A stretch of 64,000 bases of DNA from Rhodospirillales bacterium (GTDB lineage: Bacteria > Pseudomonadota > Alphaproteobacteria > Rhodospirillales > Casp-alpha2): contig JAEPQO010000001.1 of assembly GCA_017640505.1 (NCBI GenBank), positions 1,504,625 through 1,568,624 on the forward strand, in the 5' to 3' direction. Within the stretch, counting starts at the first letter, position 1. Each line of letters begins with the position of its first letter. Below the pieces are notes generated by a model. The model ran no database searches, had not been told where the DNA came from, and worked only from the letters and a program-made list of their open reading frames with translations. Below, one piece after another: positions 45,102-52,844 of this stretch. Both the position numbers and the translations under genes were made by a program.

Positions 45102-45675
45102 CGAGAAAAGTTTCGACGCTGGTCTGCACGATCTTTTCCATTTCCTTGTCAGTGACGTTGCCGCCGTTGAGCACATACGGCCAGAACGCGCGGCTTTTGA
45201 TCAGGCCGATGAACTGAGCGCCGGCGTCGACCGGGTCGTTGGTGGAGATCGTGCCGGCCTTCTTTGCGGCAGCCATGAAATCGTTGAAGACCGAGATCGA
45301 TTCGGACTTCGCGTTCATTTCTGCGGCAAGGCCGGGATCGCGGATCGTTTCGCTCATCGCCATGCGGACAAGCCGCATAAAGCGCTCGGAGCACATCAGT
45401 TTGCCTTCTGCGCGGGCGAGCGCAACAAGTTGCGCCTTGAGCGGCTGCCCAGGATCGTAGACGACATTGAGGGCTTCGGTGATTTCTCCGAAGATCAACT
45501 CGACGATGGCCTTGAAAAGCGCCTCCTTGCTATCGAAATGGTTATAGACGGTGCGTTTCGAGACGTTGGCCCGCTCGGATATGCGGTCCATGCTCGCGCC
45601 CTGGAAGCCGCGCTCCTGGAATTCCTGGACCGCCGCCTCGACGATCTGTTCCCGTTTTTGTTCGATGGGCGCCAT
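45082..45675 (-). CDS. TetR/AcrR-family transcriptional regulator
   Basis: A 197-residue repressor. The N-terminal HTH is AAVQEFQERGFQGASMDRIS then ERANVSKRTVYNHFDSKEAL, followed by a helical ligand domain similar to AefR/YcdC-type TetR C-terminal regions. It is divergent from iorAB across a region with two matching dyads, so it very likely represses that operon. Its last seven residues (ARFAAR) are encoded inside a 27-bp tandem repeat, which seems to have changed the original C-terminus. Confidence 0.93.
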   Translation of the reverse strand: MAPIEQKREQIVEAAVQEFQERGFQGASMDRISERANVSKRTVYNHFDSKEALFKAIVELIFGEITEALNVVYDPGQPLKAQLVALARAEGKLMCSERFMRLVRMAMSETIRDPGLAAEMNAKSESISVFNDFMAAAKKAGTISTNDPVDAGAQFIGLIKSRAFWPYVLNGGNVTDKEMEKIVQTSVETFLARFAAR

Positions 45676-45716
45676 GGCGCAGGGTGTCCGTCTGAGAATC
45701 GTTTAGCTGGACCTAA

Positions 45717-45736
45717 TGTAAACTTTCCGGTTTACA
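45717..45736. promoter_or_regulatory. TetR operator 1 (tetR-iorA intergenic)
   Basis: TGTAAAC-N6-GTTTACA, perfect 7-bp arms, lies 42 bases from the tetR start. It shares the GTAAAC/GTTTAC half-sites with operator 2, so it probably serves autoregulation of tetR. Confidence 0.65.
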
Positions 45737-45748
45737 AAAGCCAGCACT

Positions 45749-45777
45749 AAAGTAAACTGCACAGTGTAGTTTACTTT
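45749..45777. promoter_or_regulatory. TetR operator 2, 29-bp near-perfect palindrome before iorA
   Basis: Fourteen-base arms beginning AAAGTAAACT and ending AGTTTACTTT around a single central A, with one mismatch pair. It lies 36 bases before the iorA ATG, well placed to block its transcription. The half-site GTAAAC is the same as in operator 1. Confidence 0.7.
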
Positions 45778-45812
45778 TATGTGACACTTTTTCCCCCGAA
45801 GGAGACTTGGAC

Positions 45813-46274
45813 ATGACTATCCAGGTAACGATTAACGGCGAGGCCCGGACCATCGACGCCAGCCCCGAAATGCCGTTGCTGTGGGCGTTGCGCGACGAGT
45901 TGGCCCTTACCGGTACCAAGTTCGGCTGCGGCGTCGGCCTATGTGGCGCGTGTACCGTGCATGTGGACGGCGCCGCCGTCCGCTCCTGCCAGACGCTTGT
46001 TGGCGATGTCGACGGCGCGTCCATCACGACCATCGAAGCCATCGCGACGCGCGAGGCGGACGCCCTTCGTCAGGCATGGGCCGAACTGGACGTGCCGCAG
46101 TGCGGATACTGCCAGTCCGGTCAGATCATGCAGGCCGCCGATCTGCTGGCGGCGACGCCGAAGCCCAGCGATGCGGACATCGACGCGGCGATGGACGGCA
46201 ACGTCTGCCGCTGTGCCACGTATCAACGTATTCGCGCCGGCGTCCACCGTGCCGCTGAAATTCTGGAGGCCTGA
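45813..46274 (+). CDS. iorA: Isoquinoline 1-oxidoreductase-type [2Fe-2S] subunit (IorA-like)
   Basis: A 153-residue electron-transfer subunit of a molybdenum hydroxylase. The first cluster uses [15 protein letters not shown] plus VRSCQT (plant-ferredoxin type). The second, helical cluster uses QCGYCQSGQ and NVCRCATY. All eight Cys are present. AAGGAG at 45799-45804 sets the start at ATG 45813, 8 bases on, and not the TTG at 45807. It is 3 bases upstream of the large subunit gene. Confidence 0.93.
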   Translation: MTIQVTINGEARTIDASPEMPLLWALRDELALTGTKFGCGVGLCGACTVHVDGAAVRSCQTLVGDVDGASITTIEAIATREADALRQAWAELDVPQCGYCQSGQIMQAADLLAATPKPSDADIDAAMDGNVCRCATYQRIRAGVHRAAEILEA

Positions 46275-46277
46275 ACC

Positions 46278-48476
46278 ATGAAAATGCTGAAACACTTCAT
46301 GCAATACGCCACCACGGCCGAAGAAACCGGGCTCAGTCGCCGTTCGTTTCTGAAGGCTACGGGTGGTGCCACCGCCGGTCTGGTTGTCGGTTATTACATG
46401 CCGACCTCCCACGCCCGCGCGGCAACCGGCGACGATGCGTTCAACGCATTCGTGCAGATCGCCACCGACGGCACGGTCACGGTCCTGAACAAACACCAGG
46501 ATATGGGGCAGGGCAATATGACCGGCCTCGTCACGCTGGTCGCCGAGGAACTGGATGCGAACTGGGACCAGATGAAGGGTGCGTTTGCGCCGTCTGATCC
46601 CAAGAAGTACGCCAACCTGAACTGGGGCACGGTGCAGGGCACCGGCGGATCGTCGGCGATCCCGAACAGCTTTGTGCAGTATCGTGAAGCGGGCGCTGCG
46701 GCGCGCGCGATGCTGGTTGCCGCTGCGGCCAGATCATGGGGCGTGCCGGCCACCGAGATCAGTGTTGCGGACGGTGTGATCTCGCACCCAAGCGGCAAGA
46801 AAGGCAGCTTCGGCGAGTTTGCGGCGGCGGCGTCTGCGGAAACACCGCCCGAAAAACCGGTGCTGAAGTCCCCCGATGCATTCAAGTTTATCGGCAAGAA
46901 AAAGGCGCATGGCCGCGTCGACACGGCGGCCAAAAGCACGGGCCAGGCAACGTACACGCAGGATGTGCAGCGTCCGGGCATGCTGATTGCCGTGGTCGCG
47001 CGGCCGCCGAAATTCGGCGCCACGGTGGCCTCTGTCGACGACAAAGCCGCACGTGCCATCAAGGGTGTGGCCGATGTCGTGCAGATTCCGCAGGGCGTTG
47101 CCGTGCTGGCCGATAACACCTGGACGGCGATGCAGGGCCGCGACGCGCTCTCCATCACCTGGGACGAAAGCAAGGCCGAGCTTGGTTCGACGGAAAAGCT
47201 CGTCGCGCATTACCGTGAACTGGCCGAGCAGCCGGGACCGGTTGCGGTCGAAGGCGATGCCGACGGTGCACTTGCTGGTGCCGCGACCGTGGTCGAGGCG
47301 ACCTACGAGTTCCCGTACCTCGCGCATGCGCCGATGGAGCCCATGAACGCGGTCGCCGAGCTGAAGCCCGGCCAGTCGCTCGAGGTCTGGACCGGCAGTC
47401 AGATCCAGACACTGGACCATGGCACCGCTGCCAAGATCGCCGAACTGCCGATGGAGAATGTGCAAATCCACACGCTCTACGCGGGCGGTTCGTTCGGGCG
47501 CCGCGCCAACCCGACATCCGACTTCGTCAACGAGGCGGTGCATGTCGCCAAGGCGATCAACGGCCGGGCGCCGGTGAAACTGGTGTGGACCCGTGAAGAC
47601 GATATCCGGGGCGGCTATTACCGGCCGGTTTATGTCCACAAAGTGCGCGCCGGTCTCAATGCGGATGGCGAGATCGTCGGCTGGCATCACCGCATCGTCG
47701 GGCAGTCCATCGTCAAGGGAACACCGTTCCAGGGCATGATCCAGAACGGCATCGATCCGACCTCGACCGAGGGGGCGACGCATCTTCCATACGCCGTCGG
47801 TGCACATCGCGTCGAACTGCACACCACCGATTTCGGGGTGCCGGTTCTGTGGTGGCGTTCCGTCGGCTCGACGCACACGGCGTACGCGGTCGAAACCATG
47901 ATGGACCGGCTCGCCAAGGCCTCCGGGCAGGATCCGGTGGCATTTCGGCTGCGTCATATCAAGGACAGCCCGCGTGATGCCGGTGTACTCAAGCTCGCCG
48001 CCGAGAAAGCGGGCTGGGGCAAGGCCGATCTGCCCAAGGGCGTGCACCGAGGTGTTGCCGTCCACAAGTCGTTCGGCACCTACGTCGCGCAGATCGCCGA
48101 CGTGCGTGTCCGCGACGACGGCACGATCAAGGTGGAACGTGTCGTCTGCGCCGTCGATCTGGGTGTTGCGGTCGATCCCGACCAGATTGCCGCGCAGATG
48201 GAAGGCGGGATCGGCTACGGTCTCGGCGCGATTCTCAGGAACCGCATCGATATCGAGGACGGCGCCGTCGTGCAGTCGCAGTTCTTCGACTACGAGCCGC
48301 TCCGGATGTCCGACATGCCGTCGGTCGAAACGCACATCGTGCCGTCGGCAGACGCACCGACCGGTTCGGGCGAACCGGGCACGCCGCCGATCGGTCCCGC
48401 CGTGGCCAATGCGCTGCTGTGGGGTGCGGACAAGAAAGTCGATGACCTGCCGTTCAGCAGGCACGGCCTGACCTGA
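46278..48476 (+). CDS. iorB: Molybdopterin-binding aldehyde/isoquinoline oxidoreductase large subunit (IorB-like)
   Basis: A 732-residue periplasmic molybdenum hydroxylase subunit of the xanthine-dehydrogenase superfamily. A twin-arginine signal (SRRSFLKATGGATAGLVVGY, residues 22-45) exports it folded with its partner. NKHQDMGQGNMTGLVTLVAE, AHAPMEPMNAVAE, GSFGRRANPTSDF and GEPGTPPIGPAVANAL, which contains the catalytic Glu region, are typical of IorB/CoxL-like enzymes. The physiological electron acceptor is usually a cytochrome c. The actual substrate here is unknown. Control by the divergent TetR is likely. Confidence 0.92.
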   Translation: MKMLKHFMQYATTAEETGLSRRSFLKATGGATAGLVVGYYMPTSHARAATGDDAFNAFVQIATDGTVTVLNKHQDMGQGNMTGLVTLVAEELDANWDQMKGAFAPSDPKKYANLNWGTVQGTGGSSAIPNSFVQYREAGAAARAMLVAAAARSWGVPATEISVADGVISHPSGKKGSFGEFAAAASAETPPEKPVLKSPDAFKFIGKKKAHGRVDTAAKSTGQATYTQDVQRPGMLIAVVARPPKFGATVASVDDKAARAIKGVADVVQIPQGVAVLADNTWTAMQGRDALSITWDESKAELGSTEKLVAHYRELAEQPGPVAVEGDADGALAGAATVVEATYEFPYLAHAPMEPMNAVAELKPGQSLEVWTGSQIQTLDHGTAAKIAELPMENVQIHTLYAGGSFGRRANPTSDFVNEAVHVAKAINGRAPVKLVWTREDDIRGGYYRPVYVHKVRAGLNADGEIVGWHHRIVGQSIVKGTPFQGMIQNGIDPTSTEGATHLPYAVGAHRVELHTTDFGVPVLWWRSVGSTHTAYAVETMMDRLAKASGQDPVAFRLRHIKDSPRDAGVLKLAAEKAGWGKADLPKGVHRGVAVHKSFGTYVAQIADVRVRDDGTIKVERVVCAVDLGVAVDPDQIAAQMEGGIGYGLGAILRNRIDIEDGAVVQSQFFDYEPLRMSDMPSVETHIVPSADAPTGSGEPGTPPIGPAVANALLWGADKKVDDLPFSRHGLT

Positions 48477-48516
48477 ATCTGAACCAAGGCTTCTCCATCC
48501 CCCCTGAGAAGCCCTG

Positions 48517-48550
48517 AAGGGCGTGGCGGAATTTCTGCCGCGCCCTTTTT
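48517..48550 (+). terminator. Intrinsic terminator after iorB
   Basis: AAGGGCGTGGCGG pairs with CTGCCGCGCCCTT around a short AATTT loop, and the stem runs directly into a T tract (CCCTTTTT). It is the cleanest intrinsic terminator of the window and ends the iorAB transcript 41 bases after the stop. Confidence 0.88.
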
Positions 48551-48552
48551 GG

Positions 48553-48593
48553 TTGATCCATGTCAATGCCCGATAGGGCTTTCCCGCTAGACT
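48553..48593 (+). promoter_or_regulatory. FNR-type operator and -10 for hemN
   Basis: TTGATCCATGTCAA (48553-48566) matches the FnrL/Anr core TTGA-N6-TCAA exactly. A -10-like TAGACT lies at 48588-48593, giving a start near 48601. The operator centre then falls at about -41.5, the standard class II activation position. An anaerobic regulator encoded elsewhere should turn on hemN when oxygen is low. Confidence 0.75.
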
Positions 48594-48643
48594 TTGCGTC
48601 AAGGATGCAGGACGTACACTGCGTTTGACGTAAGGAGCGGATT

Positions 48644-50017
48644 TTGACGGCGCAAAGCTTACAAGACATCGAAGGCGGCAAGACACTCGCGGTTCGCTAT
48701 GGCGGTGCGGTGCCGCGATACACGAGCTATCCGACGGCGCCGCATTTTTCGGGCCTGGTCAATGGCGACGTCTATGCCGAATGGTTGGGAACGATCGGCA
48801 GCGGCGACAAGGTGTCGCTCTATCTGCACATCCCGTTCTGTCACGAGCTTTGCTGGTATTGCGGTTGCTTTACCAAGATCGTGCGACGCTACAAGCCCGT
48901 GGCCGGGTATGTGGAATCGCTGCTTCGCGAAATCGACATGGTGGTCGAACGCCTTGCCGGCAAGCCGGAAGCCACGTGCATTCATTTCGGTGGCGGCAGT
49001 CCGACGATCCTCGACCCGCGCGACTGGCAGCGGGTCATGAATCGGTTGCGCGCGTCTTTCGATATCGCGGCCGATGCCGAAATCGCCGTCGAAATCGATC
49101 CGCGCACCATGGATGAAAGCTATATCCGCGCGCTTGCCGATGCCGGGGTCAACCGGGCCAGCATCGGAATCCAGGAATTTGACGAGGATATTCAACGCCG
49201 CATTAACCGGGTGCAGCCGTTCCAGGTGACTGCGCAGGTGGTCGGCTGGCTGCGCTCGAACGGTATTGAAAGCCTCAATCTTGACCTGATGTACGGCCTG
49301 CCGAAACAGACGGTGCGGCACGTCGAGGACATGACGGCGCGGGCGCTGGCCTTCAAGGCCAACCGTATCGCGCTATTCGGATACGCTCACGTGCCGTGGA
49401 TGAAAACCCACCAGAGGCTTATTCGCGACGATGAATTACCGGGGCTCGAGGAACGCTGGCATCAGGCGAGCCGCGCCGCCGAGATTCTCGTCGAGAATGG
49501 ATATGTTCGTGTCGGGTTCGATCACTTCGCGTTGCCCGGCGATCCGATTGTGGGCGAGGCCGGTGGCGTCGGGCGCAACTTCCAGGGTTATACGGCCGAC
49601 ACGGCGGAAACCCTGATCGGTTTCGGCGCCTCGGCGATCAGTTCGATGCGCCAGGGGTACGCGCAGAACGTGGCGTCGTTGCCCAGTTATGCGCACAGTA
49701 TCGAGGCTGGCCTGTTGCCGGTCAGGCGCGGTGTCGCGTTAAGCGATGACGACCGCCTGCGCCGCTTCGTCATCAACCGGATCATGTGCGACATGCAAGC
49801 GGATATCGGCCGGGCCTGCGAAGCGCACGGCCTGGATGCCGGCGCACTGGATACCGAAATCGATACGCTGCGGCCGATGGTGCGCGACGGATTGCTCGAC
49901 ATCACCGGGCGTACGGTGACGGTCACCGAAGTCGGGCGGCCACTGGTGCGTAACGTCGCCGCCGCGTTCGATGCCTATCTGAGCACGGGCGAGGGACGTC
50001 ATTCCGCGGCAGTTTAA
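48644..50017 (+). CDS. hemN: Oxygen-independent coproporphyrinogen III oxidase (HemN)
   Basis: A 457-residue radical-SAM enzyme that decarboxylates coproporphyrinogen III to protoporphyrinogen IX without O2. The cluster motif is PFCHELCWYCGCF (C-x3-C-x2-C plus following Cys), as in true HemN and unlike HemW. YTSYPTAPHFS, CIHFGGGSPT, DLMYGLPKQT and NFQGYTAD are all HemN hallmarks. The start is TTG, supported by AAGGAG at 48632-48637, 6 bases upstream. An FNR-type promoter precedes it. Confidence 0.95.
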   Translation: MTAQSLQDIEGGKTLAVRYGGAVPRYTSYPTAPHFSGLVNGDVYAEWLGTIGSGDKVSLYLHIPFCHELCWYCGCFTKIVRRYKPVAGYVESLLREIDMVVERLAGKPEATCIHFGGGSPTILDPRDWQRVMNRLRASFDIAADAEIAVEIDPRTMDESYIRALADAGVNRASIGIQEFDEDIQRRINRVQPFQVTAQVVGWLRSNGIESLNLDLMYGLPKQTVRHVEDMTARALAFKANRIALFGYAHVPWMKTHQRLIRDDELPGLEERWHQASRAAEILVENGYVRVGFDHFALPGDPIVGEAGGVGRNFQGYTADTAETLIGFGASAISSMRQGYAQNVASLPSYAHSIEAGLLPVRRGVALSDDDRLRRFVINRIMCDMQADIGRACEAHGLDAGALDTEIDTLRPMVRDGLLDITGRTVTVTEVGRPLVRNVAAAFDAYLSTGEGRHSAAV

Positions 50018-50051
50018 AAATTTTCGTGTATAATATTACGATTACAACCTG

Positions 50052-50080
50052 TTGACTCGGAATATCAGTTTCTTATTAAA
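50052..50080 (+). promoter_or_regulatory. Candidate promoter for cfa
   Basis: TTGACT (50052-50057), 17 bases, ATTAAA (50075-50080) in an AT-rich stretch after hemN. Between it and the cfa start lies a small hairpin CGCGG-CCCTG-CCGCG (50122-50136), 27 bases before the ATG. Confidence 0.45.
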
Positions 50081-50163
50081 TTAGAACGATTCCATACTGA
50101 AGTGTAACAGGAGGATATAGGCGCGGCCCTGCCGCGTTTGGGGGCCGAAGCTTTAGCGGGGAA

Positions 50164-51408
50164 ATGCTGTTCGCACGGCTGCTTGAGCATGTTGTGAATA
50201 CGGGCCGATTGACGGTCATCGACGCCGGCGGGAAAGAACACGTCTTCGCCGGAACCACCGGGTCTTCCTTGACGATACGCCTCCACGACAAATCGCTGCA
50301 TTGGAAGCTCTTCATCAATCCAGAACTCTATCTCGGCGAAGCGTACATGAACGGGACGCTGACGGTCGAGGACGGCGACATCTACGACTTCCTGCAATTT
50401 GCCATGGCCAATATCGAGGAAGCGGGCAGTCATCCGGTCATGGATTGGATGGCGCGTGCCGACAGCCTTTTCCGCCGCTTCCAGCAGCACAATCCGGTAT
50501 CGCGCGCGCGCAAGAACGTGGCGCACCATTACGATTTGTCGGGTGATCTCTACGACCTGTTCCTCGACCGCGACCGCCAGTATTCGTGCGCCTATTTCAC
50601 GAGCCCCGACGTCGATCTCGATACCGCGCAACTCGACAAGAAGCGTCATATCGCGGCGAAGCTTTTGCTCAAACCGGATATGGAGGTGCTCGACATCGGC
50701 TGCGGCTGGGGTGGGCTTGCGCTTTATCTTGCCGAGGCGACCGGCGTCAGGGTGACCGGTCTGACGCTTTCCGAAGAGCAGCTTGCCGTCGCCCGGGAAC
50801 GCGCGCGGCGGCGCGGCATGGAAGACCGGGTGAGCTTCCATCTTCGCGATTACCGCCAGCAGACGGGGGTCTTCGACCGCATCGTCTCGGTCGGTATGTT
50901 CGAGCACGTCGGCGTCACGCATTTTCAGCAGTACTTCAGCGCCGTTCGCGACCTCATGAAAGACGACGGCGTCGCGCTGATTCATACCATCGGGCGCACC
51001 GGTGTGCCGCGCGCAACAAATCAGTGGATTCGCAAGTACATCTTCCCCGGCGGTTATATCCCGGCACTTTCCGAAATGATGGAGAGCATCGAGCGGACGG
51101 GGCTTGTTTCATCCGACATCGAGGTGCTGCGGCTTCATTATGCCGACACGCTGAAGCACTGGCGGGCGCGGTTCCAGAGCAACCGCGACAAGGCGGCGGA
51201 TCTCTATGACGAACGCTTCTGCCGCATGTGGGAATTCTATCTGGCGGCCAGCGAAGTTTCGTTCCGGCACATGGACAATGTTGTCTATCAGGTGCAACTG
51301 GCCAATCGGCGCGATACCGTGCCGCTGACACGCGACTATATCACCGACTGGGAAGAGCGCCTGCGCCGGGAGGACAAGGACGTCAGCGGTGACGGCGCCG
51401 CGGCCTAG
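50164..51408 (+). CDS. cfa: Cyclopropane-fatty-acyl-phospholipid synthase
   Basis: A 414-residue SAM-dependent methyltransferase that converts unsaturated acyl chains of membrane phospholipids to cyclopropane forms, usually under stress. The N-terminal domain carries ELYLGEAYMNGTLTVEDGDI. SAM-binding motif I is VLDIGCGWGGLALYLAE, and the core ARKNVAHHYDLSGDLYDLF then DRQYSCAYF and FDRIVSVGMFEHVG is diagnostic. The ATG follows AGCGGGGAA directly. It is followed by a hairpin and the cspA leader. Confidence 0.95.
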   Translation: MLFARLLEHVVNTGRLTVIDAGGKEHVFAGTTGSSLTIRLHDKSLHWKLFINPELYLGEAYMNGTLTVEDGDIYDFLQFAMANIEEAGSHPVMDWMARADSLFRRFQQHNPVSRARKNVAHHYDLSGDLYDLFLDRDRQYSCAYFTSPDVDLDTAQLDKKRHIAAKLLLKPDMEVLDIGCGWGGLALYLAEATGVRVTGLTLSEEQLAVARERARRRGMEDRVSFHLRDYRQQTGVFDRIVSVGMFEHVGVTHFQQYFSAVRDLMKDDGVALIHTIGRTGVPRATNQWIRKYIFPGGYIPALSEMMESIERTGLVSSDIEVLRLHYADTLKHWRARFQSNRDKAADLYDERFCRMWEFYLAASEVSFRHMDNVVYQVQLANRRDTVPLTRDYITDWEERLRREDKDVSGDGAAA

Positions 51409-51410
51409 CT

Positions 51411-51439
51411 CCCAAAATATGGTACCGAATTATTTTGGG
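51411..51439. terminator. Hairpin directly after cfa
   Basis: CCCAAAATA (51411-51419) and TATTTTGGG (51431-51439), perfect 9-bp arms with an 11-base loop, begin 2 bases after the cfa stop. No T-run follows, so termination may be weak or factor-assisted. The position strongly suggests an mRNA 3' end. Confidence 0.55.
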
Positions 51440-51581
51440 CCATCGGGATGCGCGATGTATTGCTTTTAAAAAGGCCGCAATCCCTTGTTTCAAATCACTT
51501 CATTCAATTTTGATTGTACTGGGCTTTAGTAAAAAATGGCCCGATCGGTGCCGTGTTATATTCTGGCGGCGCAGTCGTTGA

Positions 51582-51609
51582 TTGACTTCTGCCGGAATAC
51601 GCCTATATC
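51582..51609 (+). promoter_or_regulatory. Candidate cspA promoter
   Basis: TTGACT (51582-51587), 16 bases, TATATC (51604-51609) would start transcription near 51616 and leave a leader of about 140 bases before the cspA ATG. Long structured leaders are usual for cold-shock genes. The remaining part of the 347-base gap 51409-51755 is AT-rich and shows no gene. Confidence 0.45.
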
Positions 51610-51755
51610 AGGCTCGTACGAGAAACATTCGTTTGGTGTTACCTGGACCGACCGGTGCGCCGTTTAGCTTAGTTATCCCCTGACAATGTGATCGTTTTTG
51701 ACTGCGCGGCACTTTTGCGGCGCGGAAATGCAACGCCTATGTAAGGAATATAACT

Positions 51756-51965
51756 ATGGCTAAAGGTACAGTTAAGTGGTTCAACCCGACCAAGGGTTTT
51801 GGTTTCATCGAGCCGGAAGATGGCGGCAAGGACGCCTTCGTCCACATCTCCGCCGTTGAGCGTGCGGGACTCAGCACGTTGAACGAAGGACAGAAGATTT
51901 CTTTCGAAATCCAGCCCGGACGTGATGGCAAGTCCTCCGCCGAGAACCTCTCGGTTATCAACTGA
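51756..51965 (+). CDS. cspA: Cold-shock protein (CspA family)
   Basis: A 69-residue OB-fold RNA chaperone. RNP1 is KGFGFIEP and RNP2 DAFVHISAV, within the standard [20 protein letters not shown] start. A good ribosome binding site (AAGGA) lies 9 bases upstream. A stem-loop follows the stop. The probable long leader suggests temperature- or growth-dependent control. Confidence 0.96.
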   Translation: MAKGTVKWFNPTKGFGFIEPEDGGKDAFVHISAVERAGLSTLNEGQKISFEIQPGRDGKSSAENLSVIN

Positions 51966-51977
51966 TCGGTTCGGGTG

Positions 51978-52002
51978 CCGCTCCCGGCTCGGTCGGGAGC
52001 GG
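51978..52002 (+). terminator. Stem-loop after cspA
   Basis: CCGCTCCCG (51978-51986) and CGGGAGCGG (51994-52002), a perfect 9-bp stem with a 7-base loop, start 12 bases after the cspA stop. There is no T-run, so it may stabilise the mRNA 3' end or pause RNA polymerase. Confidence 0.55.
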
Positions 52003-52207
52003 ACTCCCCTGCCAACTGAATGCCGGCCTCCGACGCGATGCCGCGTCACCGGCATACTGCCGTAACGGTACGCGGCGGCCGGTAACAGGCCCGCATCCGC
52101 AAGGTCGGCAGCATTCACCCGACGATACTTGAAGAACATCGATGATGTTGGTGGGCGGATTTTGGCGCCCTCCGCAAGAACGGTGTTATCCCTGAGGGAA
52201 GGAAGCG

Positions 52208-52366
52208 ATGGCAAGGAAGCCCAACTACAGTTTCGAGCGTAAGGAACGCGAGCGACAGAAAGCCGAGAAAAAGGCGAAGCGCGCTGCCGAAAAGGCCGAT
52301 GCGCGCGAGAAGAAAACAGAACAAACGGCGTTGCAACCCGGGACAGATGATCAGTCGATGTCCTGA
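52208..52366 (+). CDS. Small basic Lys/Arg/Glu-rich protein
   Basis: A 52-residue protein starting MARKPNYSFERKERERQKAE and continuing with an almost uninterrupted charged helix of K, A, E and R. The ATG follows GGGAAGGAAG, a strong ribosome binding site. Very similar short proteins (MARKPNYxFERxERER) are widespread in alphaproteobacteria and of unknown role, and this one is found downstream of cspA. The gap 51966-52207 before it has only the cspA stem-loop. Confidence 0.75.
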   Translation: MARKPNYSFERKERERQKAEKKAKRAAEKADAREKKTEQTALQPGTDDQSMS

Positions 52367-52389
52367 GCCTTCGTCTTAATGGAAATGAA

Positions 52390-52569
52390 ATGTACAACGA
52401 GAAAAATTTTTTGATCAGGTACGGCCTGAGCCCATTCGTGAGCCATGCCAGGAAAGATGGTAGGAGCGTGTTCACCATATGCGCGTCGGAGAGCGGGAAG
52501 ATGATACGCCATGCGACATCTCTCATCATCGACAGATACGGGCATGCCGCCGCGATCCAGGTTGCCTGA
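52390..52569 (+). CDS. Small hypothetical protein (59 aa)
   Basis: An open frame of 59 residues (MYNEKNFLIRYGLSPFVSHA, then RKDGRSVFTICASESGKMIR) with GGAA about 9 bases before the ATG. Codon use is mixed, with a good share of neighbour-like codons, and the fold could be a small alpha/beta unit. No family is recognised. It lies between two other small-protein genes on the same strand; a chance frame is possible. Confidence 0.42.
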   Translation: MYNEKNFLIRYGLSPFVSHARKDGRSVFTICASESGKMIRHATSLIIDRYGHAAAIQVA

Positions 52570-52598
52570 CGTAGATAACGCGGAATTGGAGAGGCGCC

Positions 52599-52829
52599 AT
52601 GGCACGCAGAAAACCTAAATCGAAGGCCGGTACGTACTCGGTATTCAATGTCACGTACGAGGACGGAACGGTCACGTCCAATCGGCGCGTGCCGAACGAT
52701 CAGCTCGATCAGTCCTTCGGCGACGCCTTATTGGACCTTGCGCGTACAGCCATACAGGCGCAGGACAATGAGATTGCGCAGCGCTCCAACCGCAAGCGCG
52801 CGAATATCAAAAGTATCACCGAGGCGTGA
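52599..52829 (+). CDS. Small basic hypothetical protein (76 aa)
   Basis: A 76-residue cytoplasmic protein: basic head (MARRKPKSKAG), then TYSVFNVTYEDGTVTSNRRV, a helix (FGDALLDLARTAIQAQDNE) and a basic tail. A clear ribosome binding site (GGAGAGG) precedes the ATG. No family is recognised. It is the last of a run of small genes after cspA and ends 15 bases from the convergent Cys-rich gene. Confidence 0.7.
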   Translation: MARRKPKSKAGTYSVFNVTYEDGTVTSNRRVPNDQLDQSFGDALLDLARTAIQAQDNEIAQRSNRKRANIKSITEA

Positions 52830-52844
52830 CGGCGCGTCGTCCGC

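Noticed and set aside
44976-45176. N-terminal extension of the RidA gene up to 45176
   Set aside because: It would read through the tandem repeat and the antisense-frame end of tetR; the family starts at 44975.
46734-48686. Minus-strand open frame of 650 codons opposite iorB
   Set aside because: Antisense shadow of a clear molybdenum-hydroxylase gene; composition (HRR, DR-rich) is typical of such shadows.
52115-52336. 73-codon minus-strand frame opposite the small basic protein gene
   Set aside because: The plus-strand protein MARKPNY has a strong ribosome binding site and a known pattern; this is its shadow.
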